Assembly (NCBI GenBank): GCA_900542315.1
Contig: UQMV01000035.1
Coordinates: 1 to 24,067, forward strand
DNA length: 24,067 bases
From: an uncultured Collinsella sp.
Lineage (GTDB): Bacteria; Actinomycetota; Coriobacteriia; Coriobacteriales; Coriobacteriaceae
Direction of reading: 5' to 3'
Position numbers and translations under genes: made by a program. Of this stretch, positions 14,474-21,840 are shown one piece after another; the stretch's first letter is position 1, and each line of letters opens with the position of its first letter. The notes beneath the pieces are model-generated. The model did not search any database. It was given only the letters and a program-made list of their open reading frames with translations, and was not told the origin of the DNA.

Positions 14474-14533
14474 ATTCAACCCTTTCGGACCTTGTGCCCG
14501 GGTACCCCACCGCGGGCTTTAAACTGCAATCAG

Positions 14534-14576
14534 ATTATACTTCTACGAGAATAATGATAGTGAGAAATTATTCTCG
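14534..14576 (-). promoter_or_regulatory. modABC promoter (-10) with operator-like palindrome
   Basis: A consensus TATAAT on the minus strand (14534-14539) lies about 60 nt before the modA start. Just upstream, CGAGAATAAT (14546-14555) and ATTATTCTCG (14567-14576) form a perfect 10-bp inverted repeat with an 11-nt spacer, covering the -35 region where no good -35 box is visible. A molybdate-responsive regulator is the obvious candidate, but the site does not match the E. coli ModE consensus. Confidence 0.65.
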
Positions 14577-14626
14577 CCAGAGAATATAGTTTCGAGTTGC
14601 CGTGCACCTTGGCGTCGCTTCGGCGG

Positions 14627-14662
14627 AAAACAAAAGCGGAGCAGCCGTTCTGGTCGCCCCGC
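14627..14662 (-). terminator. Terminator of moeA-moaB
   Basis: On the minus strand GCGGGGC and GCTCCGC pair over 7 bp (one G·T), followed by TTTTGTTTT. It lies 14 nt after the moaB stop. Confidence 0.85.
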
Positions 14663-14676
14663 CGCAGGTAAACCGC

Positions 14677-15156
14677 TTAGTTGGTATGTCCGCCGCCCGC
14701 CGTCATTTGGGCCGCATGCTCCAGCTGATCGCTCACGGCCTCCCAGCTTTCGCGGGCCGCTTTCGTGGATCCCGGAAAGTTGATGACAAGCGTATGCCCA
14801 CGCTGCATGCACACGGCGCGCGAGAGCATGGCGCGGCGCGTCTTGGTCATCGAGTAGGCACGGATTGCCTCGGCGACACCCGGCACATCACGGTCACAGA
14901 CGGCACGCGTCGCCTCGGGTGTCACGTCGCGCATCGAAAGACCCGTGCCGCCGCAGGTGAGCACGACATTGGCGTGGCGCGCATCGGCAGCTTCCACAAT
15001 GGCATCACCAATCTCGCTAACGTCGTCGCGCACGACCACATGTGAGGCAACCGTCCATCCCTGCGCCTCGATGAGCTCCTCGAGCGCGGCTCCAGCCTCG
15101 TCCTGCGCAAGATCGCGCGTATCCGAGCACGTCACGATCGAAATTTTCAACTCCAT
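14677..15156 (-). CDS. moaB: Molybdopterin adenylyltransferase-like protein MoaB/Mog
   Basis: This 159-residue single-domain MogA/MoaB-family protein activates molybdopterin by adenylylation before metal insertion. It shows ISIVTCSDTRDLAQDEAG, the TCGGTGLSMRDVTPEAT substrate-binding loop and INFPGSTKAARE, all family hallmarks. The start is ATG at 15156 with AGGAGG 6 nt upstream; the longer frame to 15249 overlaps moeA and is rejected. It sits 10 nt after moeA and is surely co-transcribed with it. Confidence 0.92.
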   Translation of the reverse strand: MELKISIVTCSDTRDLAQDEAGAALEELIEAQGWTVASHVVVRDDVSEIGDAIVEAADARHANVVLTCGGTGLSMRDVTPEATRAVCDRDVPGVAEAIRAYSMTKTRRAMLSRAVCMQRGHTLVINFPGSTKAARESWEAVSDQLEHAAQMTAGGGHTN

Positions 15157-15166
15157 AGCGTTCCTC

Positions 15167-16429
15167 CTATAGCACCGTTCCCTCAGGCAGGTCGACGCGC
15201 ACGACGTCCACGACGTCGCCCGGCTTGAGCTCACACGGCCCTTCGTCAATACGCAGCAGGCAGTTGGCCCGCTGCATCGTGCCGAGCAGCGCCGAATTCT
15301 GCGTCTTGGCCTCGGTCACCAACAGCTCACCGGTCTCGGGGTCGCGCAAAACCGTGGCGCGATCGAAGAAGCGTCGGTCCTGGCGCTTCTTCACGCAGTG
15401 CGTCAATATCGCCTGCTGCACGGGACGCGCACCCTCGGCAAAGCCGCGCATCTTGCGGATCGCCGGACGAGCGAGCATCTCAAAGCCCACATACGCCGCG
15501 GCCGGATTGCCTGAAAGCCCCAGGTAGGGCTTACCTCCGAGCAAGCCAAACGTGATGGCCTTGCCGGGACGCATCGAGATGCGGTCAAACAGCACCTCGC
15601 CCTCGCGCCGGACGAGCGCCGTCACGAAATCGTAGTCGCCCGCCGAGGCGCCACCGCTCGTAATGACAAAATCGCACTCCTGCACGGCGCGATGCACCAG
15701 ATCGGCAATCGCCTGCTCATCATCGGGCGCAATGCCGTAGAACACGGGCTCGGCGCCGGCATCGAGCGCCTCGGCCATCAGCGCCGAGGAGTTGGAATCG
15801 CGAATCTGACCGCGCGCCGGCACCTTACTCGGTGCGACCAGTTCCGTGCCCAGCGAGATGATGCCCACACGTGGGGCAGCGTGCACCTTCACGCTCGCGT
15901 ATCCGGCACTTGCCAGCAGACCCGCGCCCGCCGGAGCCACGACCTCGCCGGCGTGCATCACAACATCGCCGGCATGGGCCTCCTCGGCAGCAGAGCGAAC
16001 GTTCTCCCCCACTTTAGCAGGCGCCGAGAAGCGAACGTGCGAGCCCTCGTTGCCGTCGCCATCGAGTACGTCGACGATCTCGTACTTCACCACGGCATCG
16101 GCACCTTCGGGTACCGGCGCGCCCGTCATGATGCGGACTGTCTCGCCCGCGCCGATTGTGCCCTCAAAGACATGGCCCGCGGCCTCATGTCCGATAACGT
16201 CGAGCGTCACCGGCGCCTCGCCAGACGTCTGCGCCAAGTCCGCCGAGCGCACGGCATATCCGTCCATAGCGCTGTTGGCAAACGGCGAGATGTCGATATC
16301 GGCCACCGCGTCCTCGGCCAAGGGAAGACCGGTGGCCTGCCACACGGGACTCTCGACGAGATCGGTCGGAGCAACGTGCGACAGAACAATCGACTGCGCG
16401 TCCTCCAGCGGAATGAGCTTCTCTGTCAT
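15167..16429 (-). CDS. moeA: Molybdopterin molybdenumtransferase MoeA
   Basis: This 420-residue enzyme inserts molybdenum into adenylylated molybdopterin. Hallmarks are SPFANSAMDGYAV near residue 50, the MTGAPVPEGADAVV segment, TSGGASAGDYDFV, RPGKAITFG and GLSGNPAAAYVGFE, followed by the C-terminal domain IV (ending CELKPGDVVDVVRVDLPEG). The start is ATG at 16429 with AGAGGTG upstream. It pairs with moaB in a two-gene unit next to modABC, so uptake and insertion of molybdenum are encoded side by side. Confidence 0.95.
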   Translation of the reverse strand: MTEKLIPLEDAQSIVLSHVAPTDLVESPVWQATGLPLAEDAVADIDISPFANSAMDGYAVRSADLAQTSGEAPVTLDVIGHEAAGHVFEGTIGAGETVRIMTGAPVPEGADAVVKYEIVDVLDGDGNEGSHVRFSAPAKVGENVRSAAEEAHAGDVVMHAGEVVAPAGAGLLASAGYASVKVHAAPRVGIISLGTELVAPSKVPARGQIRDSNSSALMAEALDAGAEPVFYGIAPDDEQAIADLVHRAVQECDFVITSGGASAGDYDFVTALVRREGEVLFDRISMRPGKAITFGLLGGKPYLGLSGNPAAAYVGFEMLARPAIRKMRGFAEGARPVQQAILTHCVKKRQDRRFFDRATVLRDPETGELLVTEAKTQNSALLGTMQRANCLLRIDEGPCELKPGDVVDVVRVDLPEGTVL

Positions 16430-16638
16430 ATGCACCTCTTAATGCCACGGCGCACAACGGGGGCGCCGATTCTTTATGCTTGTCTAAGTATAATCCCCGA
16501 CGCGCGACCGCGACTTGGCCTGTACCCGCAAATACACCTGTCGGCCGCAAGCCGCGAAACAGAATGGAAACCAACCCATCGGCTCGTCGCGTTTACCGCG
16601 TTTTATAATGCTCGTGATGCAACCTAAAAGAGGAACGT

Positions 16639-18060
16639 ATGACTCATAACGACAAACCCGAAAGCGCAAACGAGGCGCAAGACCATCCCCAGCCGCTCGA
16701 CGACGGCGGCTTTTTCTCCCTGAACGACGTCATCACGGCAGGCAGGCATCAACTTACCCGCTCCGAGCATCTCTTGGCTGCCGACACGCGCCGCAACGCC
16801 CGCAACCTACTCGCGAGCGCCAAGTTGCTCGTACTCGTCGTCATCGTCTCGCTTGCCATGGGCGTTGCCGCTTGGGCGTTTTTGGCCTCGTTGAATATCG
16901 CGACCGACTATCGCGAGCACCATGCGTGGATTTACGCGCTTCTTCCCGTTGTGGGCGTTGCCACCGCATGGGTGTACAAAAACCACGGTCTTGCCGCCAA
17001 ACGCGGTAACAACCTGGTCATCGACTCCGCTCTGGGCACCCGCCTCATCCATATGCGCATGGCCGTCCTCACCTTCGTCTGCTCCACGCTCACGCACCTA
17101 ACGGGCGGATCGGCCGGTCGCGAGGGAGCCGCGGTGCAGATTGGCGGCACCATCGCCAGCAACATCTCGAGCCTCGCCCACCTCAAAAAGCATGACCACC
17201 ACGACCTCATGCTCGCCGGCATCTCGTCGGCCTTTGGCGCCGTATTCGGCTCGCCCCTTGCCGGAGCTTTCTTTGGCATGGAGATGTGCTTTATCGGCAA
17301 GATCGACTACACGGCGGGCATCTACTGCCTGGTCGCCTCATTTACCGGCTACTTTACATCACTCGCCCTGAGTACCGAGTACGAAGCGAATGTCATCGCC
17401 AGCGTTCCCGGCATGACGCCGCGGACGGTTGCCATCGTTGTTATCAGCGCCATTATCTTCGGTCTGACGGCACGCCTCTTTGCCTGGTCGGTTCGAACCG
17501 TCAAGAGCCTGTACGGTCGCATTATCACCAATTACCTCGTTCGCGCGCTCGTGGGTGCGCTCGTGGTGCTCGCGGCCTACGCGATGCTCGACGCCTGGAA
17601 GTATGCCGGCCTTGCCACCTGGCTCTCAGGCGCCGGGTTCGCCGGCAACACCACCCTGGCGGACGCAGCCATCAAGCTCGTGGTTACGGCCCTCACCCTG
17701 GGCGCCGGCTTCCAAGGCGGCGAGGTCACGCCCCTGTTTGGCATCGGTGCGGCACTCGGCGGCTGGATCGGTTGCCTCGTCGGAATCGACCCCAGCTTTC
17801 TGGCGGCGCTAGGCATGCTCGGCGTGTTCTGCGCCGGCCTCAACGTGCCCATCACCACCTGCATGATGGCCATCGACCTGTTCCACGGCACGGCCGCCGG
17901 GTTCTTTGTCATCGTGGCCTTTATCAGCTACCTAACCGGCGGACACCGTGGCGTGTACCCCGCCCAGCGCATCATCTCACCCAAGCGCCGTTCGCTTATT
18001 GTGGATGAGGGCGGTACGGTAGCGGATGCTATCGAGCGCCACAACGACCTGATAGAGTAG
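16639..18060 (+). CDS. CLC-family anion transporter, probably fluoride type (CLC-F)
   Basis: This 473-residue membrane protein has about 55 hydrophilic residues first, then the CLC core. Visible motifs are GGSAGREGAAVQIGG with the gating glutamate E162, and GAGFQGGEVTPLFGIG with V363-T364-P365. In chloride CLCs the latter region reads GxFxP, and the Ser-containing GSGIP motif is normal. Here that motif is absent and KRGNNLVID stands near its place. VTP and the missing GSGIP are features of the fluoride/proton exchanger clade. No fluoride riboswitch was found upstream. A TATAAT lies at 16604-16609, and AGAGGA precedes the ATG. It is divergent from moeA. Confidence 0.85.
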   Translation: MTHNDKPESANEAQDHPQPLDDGGFFSLNDVITAGRHQLTRSEHLLAADTRRNARNLLASAKLLVLVVIVSLAMGVAAWAFLASLNIATDYREHHAWIYALLPVVGVATAWVYKNHGLAAKRGNNLVIDSALGTRLIHMRMAVLTFVCSTLTHLTGGSAGREGAAVQIGGTIASNISSLAHLKKHDHHDLMLAGISSAFGAVFGSPLAGAFFGMEMCFIGKIDYTAGIYCLVASFTGYFTSLALSTEYEANVIASVPGMTPRTVAIVVISAIIFGLTARLFAWSVRTVKSLYGRIITNYLVRALVGALVVLAAYAMLDAWKYAGLATWLSGAGFAGNTTLADAAIKLVVTALTLGAGFQGGEVTPLFGIGAALGGWIGCLVGIDPSFLAALGMLGVFCAGLNVPITTCMMAIDLFHGTAAGFFVIVAFISYLTGGHRGVYPAQRIISPKRRSLIVDEGGTVADAIERHNDLIE

Positions 18061-18147
18061 ACGTAAATATTCGCCGTGCAGCCACAATCGGGGGCAATTC
18101 GACCTGAGCGCGACCGCACCGTCACGTCATACGCCGGGAGTCACCCC

Positions 18148-19110
18148 ATGCACGCAACTGATTTTGGTCGCACGCTCATCATCGCCAACCCAGCCGCCCA
18201 GTCGGGTGCGGCGCATGAAGTTGCCGAGCGCCTGCAGCGCTTTTTGGACATGACTGCACGCGCATCCCAGTTTGACCTGATGCTAACCGAGCGCATGGGA
18301 CATGCCAAGGGACTTGCCGCACAGCCTCAGGGCTATCGCACCGTTATCGCCCTTGGCGGCGATGGCGTGATCCACGAGGTCGTCAACGGGCTTATGACGC
18401 AAGAGGAGGACGCCCGCCCCGCTCTTGCCGTCCTGCCCGTGGGCTCCGGCAACGATTTTGCCCAGACGCTCGACATCGACGATTTCTCCGGCAAGGATTT
18501 TGGCGCGCTGCTCACCTGCGAGCTGCAGCGTCAGGACGTCGGGCGCATTCGCTCGTGGAGCCCTGCAAGCGGCAGCGGCGAGGCTACCGTTGAGTACTAC
18601 GACCAGACGCTTTCGGTCGGCATCGATGCCGCCATCGGCCTGGGCACCACCGAGCTGCGCAAAAAGACCGGCTTGACAGGCGCGCCGCTCTACACCCTCT
18701 CGGGACTTGAGCAGTTTGGCCTACGCTATCGCAACTACCCCATGACAGTCAGCTTTGACGGGACGCCTGCCGAGCGCGTGAGGGCGATCATCATGGCGAT
18801 TCAGGTGGGCCCTACCTATGGATCGGGTTATCGCATCTGTCCCGACGCCGACCCCTGTGACGGTATATTCGACGTCTGCTACGCCTGCGGCCCCGTCCCT
18901 CGCGCGGTAGCCCTGCCTATGTTCCTTTCGGCCAAAGACGGCCACCACACCAAGCTGCCACCGGTTCGCATGCGCCGCTGTCGCCATGCTGAGCTTACCT
19001 TTGAGGAGCCCAACTACCCCATCCAGGCCGACGGCGAGCCCATTATCGCCTCGCGCATCGAGGTGGACATCCTCGCCGGCGCCCTCCACGTCTGGCGCCC
19101 CACCCGCTAA
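18148..19110 (+). CDS. Diacylglycerol/lipid kinase (DagK/YegS family)
   Basis: This 320-residue lipid kinase has the nucleotide motif ALGGDGVIHEVVNGL (GGDG at 70-73) and PVGSGNDFAQTL, then a second domain ending with the family-typical EEPNYPIQADGEPI. It phosphorylates diacylglycerol or a related lipid at the membrane face. The ATG at 18148 has GGGAG 7 nt upstream; an in-frame ATG at 18076 has no support. It follows the CLC gene by 87 nt in the same direction and may share its transcript. Confidence 0.88.
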   Translation: MHATDFGRTLIIANPAAQSGAAHEVAERLQRFLDMTARASQFDLMLTERMGHAKGLAAQPQGYRTVIALGGDGVIHEVVNGLMTQEEDARPALAVLPVGSGNDFAQTLDIDDFSGKDFGALLTCELQRQDVGRIRSWSPASGSGEATVEYYDQTLSVGIDAAIGLGTTELRKKTGLTGAPLYTLSGLEQFGLRYRNYPMTVSFDGTPAERVRAIIMAIQVGPTYGSGYRICPDADPCDGIFDVCYACGPVPRAVALPMFLSAKDGHHTKLPPVRMRRCRHAELTFEEPNYPIQADGEPIIASRIEVDILAGALHVWRPTR

Positions 19111-19117
19111 CCCCACC

Positions 19118-19188
19118 TAAGTTGCGGTGAAATAGGGACTGTATATGCAGCTAAAGCCGCAAAACAGTCCCTATTTCACCGCAACTTA
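19118..19188. repeat. 70-bp palindromic element, copy 2
   Basis: Perfect 24-bp arms (19118-19141 and 19165-19188) enclose a 23-nt loop. It shares the outer 18 bases of the arms with copy 1 at 871-940. The inner six differ (GGACTG against TTCCTG) but are compensated on the other arm. The loop contains AGCCGCAAAA, which occurs in reverse orientation in copy 1. It again lies between convergent genes. Confidence 0.9.
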
Positions 19189-19197
19189 TTGAGAAGA

Positions 19198-19577
19198 TCA
19201 TTCCTCCCCACCCGGTTTGCGACGGTTGGCCTTTTTAATGGCGTTGAAGTGCTTGTCATTGAGCCTGCGCTGGCGTGAGCGCTGAGGCACCTTGGTCTTT
19301 ACGCGTCGGCGCGGTGGACGCCCGCGACGCTCAAGCTCAGCGCGCAGCTTACGCAGGCAGCTGCTACGGTTTTGGAACTGACTGCGGCTCTCGCGCGCTG
19401 TCACGGTAATCCCCGAAGGGATATGTTTCATGCGTACCGCCGAGTCCGTCGTGTTCACGCCCTGTCCGCCCGGACCTGTCGCGCGAAACACCTGCACCTC
19501 GCAATCGCGCGCCACTCCTCGACCGACATCTCGGCATAGCGCGCATACTCGCGCCATCCCATCTTGTTCTCATCCAT
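19198..19577 (-). pseudogene. Release-factor-like GGQ protein, frameshifted
   Basis: The main frame encodes an RF-1-type peptidyl-tRNA hydrolysis domain (FRATGPGGQGVNTTDSAV, HIPSGITVTARESRSQFQNR) and a basic tail, without a stop-codon-recognition domain. The best start, ATG at 19577 with GGGGAGG 7 nt upstream, is in another frame: it reads MDENKMGWREYARYAEMS, then VEEWR, and meets a TGA about 16 codons later. Adding one base in the GCGCGC tract near 19508-19514 would join it to DCEVQVFRATGPGGQ. A single-base deletion is therefore likely, either a real mutation or an assembly/sequencing error. Translation from ATG 19557 would give 119 residues with a poor N-terminus. Intact relatives rescue or recycle ribosomes, or are uncharacterised. 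Confidence 0.75.
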
Positions 19578-19593
19578 ATCAACACCTCCCCTC

Positions 19594-19631
19594 ATAAAAA
19601 ATGTGACAAAGGGAAAGTCCCTTTGTCACAT
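19594..19631 (-). terminator. Terminator of xpt
   Basis: A perfect 14-bp stem (ATGTGACAAAGGGA with its complement, 19601-19614 and 19618-19631) with a 3-nt loop is followed on the minus strand by TTTTTT. It lies 27 nt after the xpt stop. The stem sequence is unusually AT-rich for this genome. Confidence 0.9.
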
Positions 19632-19658
19632 CGCATACCAATCGCTTGTGTTGCGCGC

Positions 19659-20237
19659 TTAGGCGAAGGTGATCTCGCCGGTATCGCAGTCCATATCGGC
19701 GATGCGGGCTAGGCTCTCAACGCGGAAGCCGCGCTCGCGGAGCTTATCGCCACCGCCCTGGAAGCCCTTCTCCACCGCAATGCCAATGCCGGATACCTCG
19801 GCACCTGCGGCCTCGCAGATCTTGATAAGACCCTCGAGCGCGCAGCCGTTGGCCAGGAAGTCGTCGATGATCAGAACCTTGTCGCCCTCGGACAGGAAGC
19901 GCTTGCCAACGATGACCGGGTACTCCTTCTGCTTGGTAAAGGAGTAGATGGTCGTGGCATACTGCTCGCCGTCGAGGTTGATGGACTGCGCCTTCTTGGC
20001 AAAAACCACCGGCACGCCGCCAAAATGCTGGGCTGCAATGCAAGCCATGCCAATGCCCGAAGCCTCGATCGTCAGGATCTTGTTGATCTCGACGCCCTCG
20101 AACAGACGGGCCCATTCGGCGCCCATGTGGTCGAACAGCTCAACGTCGCATTGGTGGTTGAGGAAGGCATCAACCTTAAGGACGTTACCGGCCTTTACGA
20201 TGCCGTCATGGCGAATACGATCCTCAAGCTCCTGCAT
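19659..20237 (-). CDS. xpt: Xanthine phosphoribosyltransferase
   Basis: This 192-residue type I phosphoribosyltransferase converts xanthine and PRPP to XMP in purine salvage. It shows the N-terminal MQELEDRIRHDGIVKAGNVLKVDAFL stretch (split here as MQELEDRIRHDG and VLKVDAFLNHQ), IEASGIGMACIAA, and the PRPP loop VLIIDDFLANG. The length matches the family. ATG 20237 has AAGGGG upstream. No purine riboswitch is visible in the short leader (20238-20290). It appears to be a single-gene unit. Confidence 0.93.
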   Translation of the reverse strand: MQELEDRIRHDGIVKAGNVLKVDAFLNHQCDVELFDHMGAEWARLFEGVEINKILTIEASGIGMACIAAQHFGGVPVVFAKKAQSINLDGEQYATTIYSFTKQKEYPVIVGKRFLSEGDKVLIIDDFLANGCALEGLIKICEAAGAEVSGIGIAVEKGFQGGGDKLRERGFRVESLARIADMDCDTGEITFA

Positions 20238-20394
20238 GGCGCAACCCCTTCTCGCGGCAACGATACCGCGCGATTAATAAACGTTGTTCGATAGTCTACC
20301 ACGGACCGACCCCCGCCCGCCCCACAAGCCCCATCGCACCACAAACCAGTCTTTTTGGGACGGCGCGAATCGTGGCAGACAGCCTCCCAACGCG

Positions 20395-21699
20395 CTAATT
20401 GCGGGCGCGCGTCCTCACCAAACGTACCAATGTGAGCGCAAAGCCCACGGTAGCAACGGCCATCAACACGTAGAATACCAAACGGAAGCCAAAGAGGAAC
20501 ACGTCCGGACGACCCGCCACATAGCTCGTGACCGTCTTGCCCATCGCCGCGCTCGTCTGTCCATACAGGATGCGCGAAGCCGCATTAATACCCAGCGCTA
20601 TGCCCGCATAGCGCGCCAAGCTGCTCAAGCTGCCCGCAAAGCCAAGCGCCTCACGCGGAGCCGAACCCATATACAGCGAATTATTGGGACTCTGGAAGAT
20701 CGACGTGCCGCACGACATAAACGCGACGCAGCACACAATCATCAAGATGGAAGAGTGCTCGTCAAGCGTGCTCACCGCAAAGAGACCGCACACGTACACG
20801 CCCAGGCCAACGGCCGTGGGCGCTTCACAACCAACACGGTCGGACACCAAGCCCGAAAGCGGGCCCACAAAGGCATTCACGACCGGCATCGCCAAAAACA
20901 ACAGGCCGGAGATATCGGAGCTAAAGCCGTGGGCATCCTGAAAGTAGAACGGCAGCACAAACTCGGAGGCACCGATACCCACGAACACGATAAGCATGCA
21001 AGCCAGGTTAATCGTGAAAGCCGAGCTCGCAAAGCAGCGACGCGCCGCCTCTGTCAACGGCATAGGGCGTTCGCCAGCCTCCGGCTTCACATGCGGCAAC
21101 GTATAGAGTCCCACGATAAACGAGATTACGCCAATGGGCAGATTGATAAGGAAGATGCTCTCCCAGGGAAAGCTCGCCACCAGCACGCCGCCGAGCACGG
21201 GGCCGCACATCATGCCAAGAGCCACAAAGGTCGCCAGAATGCCCATGGCACGGCCGCGCTCACGCGCCGGAAACGACTCGGTGATGATGCCCATATTGTT
21301 GGCCATCGCGGCGGCACAGCCAATGCCCTGCACGAAACGCGCCAAGATAAGCACCTCGAGCGAAGCCGAAAGCCCGCAAAGCAACGAGCCACCCGTAAAG
21401 ACGATTACACCAAGCTGGAACACATTCACCTTGCCGCGCACATCGCCCAAGCGGCCAAACGGCAGCATGGCGACGCACGTCGCGAGCAGATACACCGAGC
21501 TCACGAGCTGAATGCGGTCGAGACCCACCCCCAGCTCCTTTTGCATCACTGGGAGCGCCACCGTCACGATGCTCGCATCCAGACACGCCATAAAGGTCAT
21601 GACGAGCACGGTGAACAGAATCGCCCATTTATTCTTACCGTGGGTGTCGCCCTCTAGGGCAATGTGTTCGCGGCGCAGCTGCTCGGCAGTTTTCTCCAT
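20395..21699 (-). CDS. MFS drug/metabolite exporter, DHA2 (EmrB/QacA) type
   Basis: This 434-residue major facilitator has a hydrophilic N-terminus of about 30 residues, then the DHA2 signature CLDASIVTVALPVM in the first helix, GRLGDVRGKVNVF in the 2-3 loop and ARFVQGIGCAAAM in helix 4. It probably exports drugs or metabolites by proton antiport; the substrate is unknown. I chose ATG 21699 with AAGGA upstream, because the longer frame to 21726 would start inside the region next to a terminator. The region 20238-20394 downstream holds a weak hairpin but no clear terminator. Confidence 0.88.
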   Translation of the reverse strand: MEKTAEQLRREHIALEGDTHGKNKWAILFTVLVMTFMACLDASIVTVALPVMQKELGVGLDRIQLVSSVYLLATCVAMLPFGRLGDVRGKVNVFQLGVIVFTGGSLLCGLSASLEVLILARFVQGIGCAAAMANNMGIITESFPARERGRAMGILATFVALGMMCGPVLGGVLVASFPWESIFLINLPIGVISFIVGLYTLPHVKPEAGERPMPLTEAARRCFASSAFTINLACMLIVFVGIGASEFVLPFYFQDAHGFSSDISGLLFLAMPVVNAFVGPLSGLVSDRVGCEAPTAVGLGVYVCGLFAVSTLDEHSSILMIVCCVAFMSCGTSIFQSPNNSLYMGSAPREALGFAGSLSSLARYAGIALGINAASRILYGQTSAAMGKTVTSYVAGRPDVFLFGFRLVFYVLMAVATVGFALTLVRLVRTRARN

Positions 21700-21724
21700 G
21701 TATATCCTTTCTATCGTGCAACGC

Positions 21725-21770
21725 AAAAAAGGGACCCCAATCGCCTACAAACGGACACGATCGGGGTCCC
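21725..21770 (-). terminator. Terminator of metY
   Basis: On the minus strand GGGACCCCGATCG and CGATTGGGGTCCC pair over 13 bp (one G·T), followed by TTTTTT. It lies about 70 nt after the metY stop. The T-run ends only 26 nt before the MFS start codon. Confidence 0.92.
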
Positions 21771-21840
21771 GCCTACGGAATCGGAACTATGAGGACGTCG
21801 TCAGCCGAAAAGCCGTCCCACGCCTCGCACGCACGCTAGC

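Noticed and set aside
16430..16638. Moco riboswitch (moeA side) or fluoride riboswitch (CLC side)
   Set aside because: No conserved core of either class was recognised on the relevant strand. The region holds only possible -10 boxes (TATACT on minus, TATAAT on plus) with poor -35 boxes.
19500..19520. RF2-style programmed frameshift in the GGQ gene
   Set aside because: There is no in-frame stop codon at the junction, no internal Shine-Dalgarno-like stimulator at the right distance and no slippery CTT-T; a base deletion is simpler.
20238..20300. Purine riboswitch before xpt
   Set aside because: The leader is too short and lacks the conserved aptamer core; none of the expected loop sequences was seen.
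20355..20390. Terminator of the MFS gene
   Set aside because: The TTGGGA/TCCCAA stem is followed by A residues, not T, on the minus strand, so it does not fit an intrinsic terminator.
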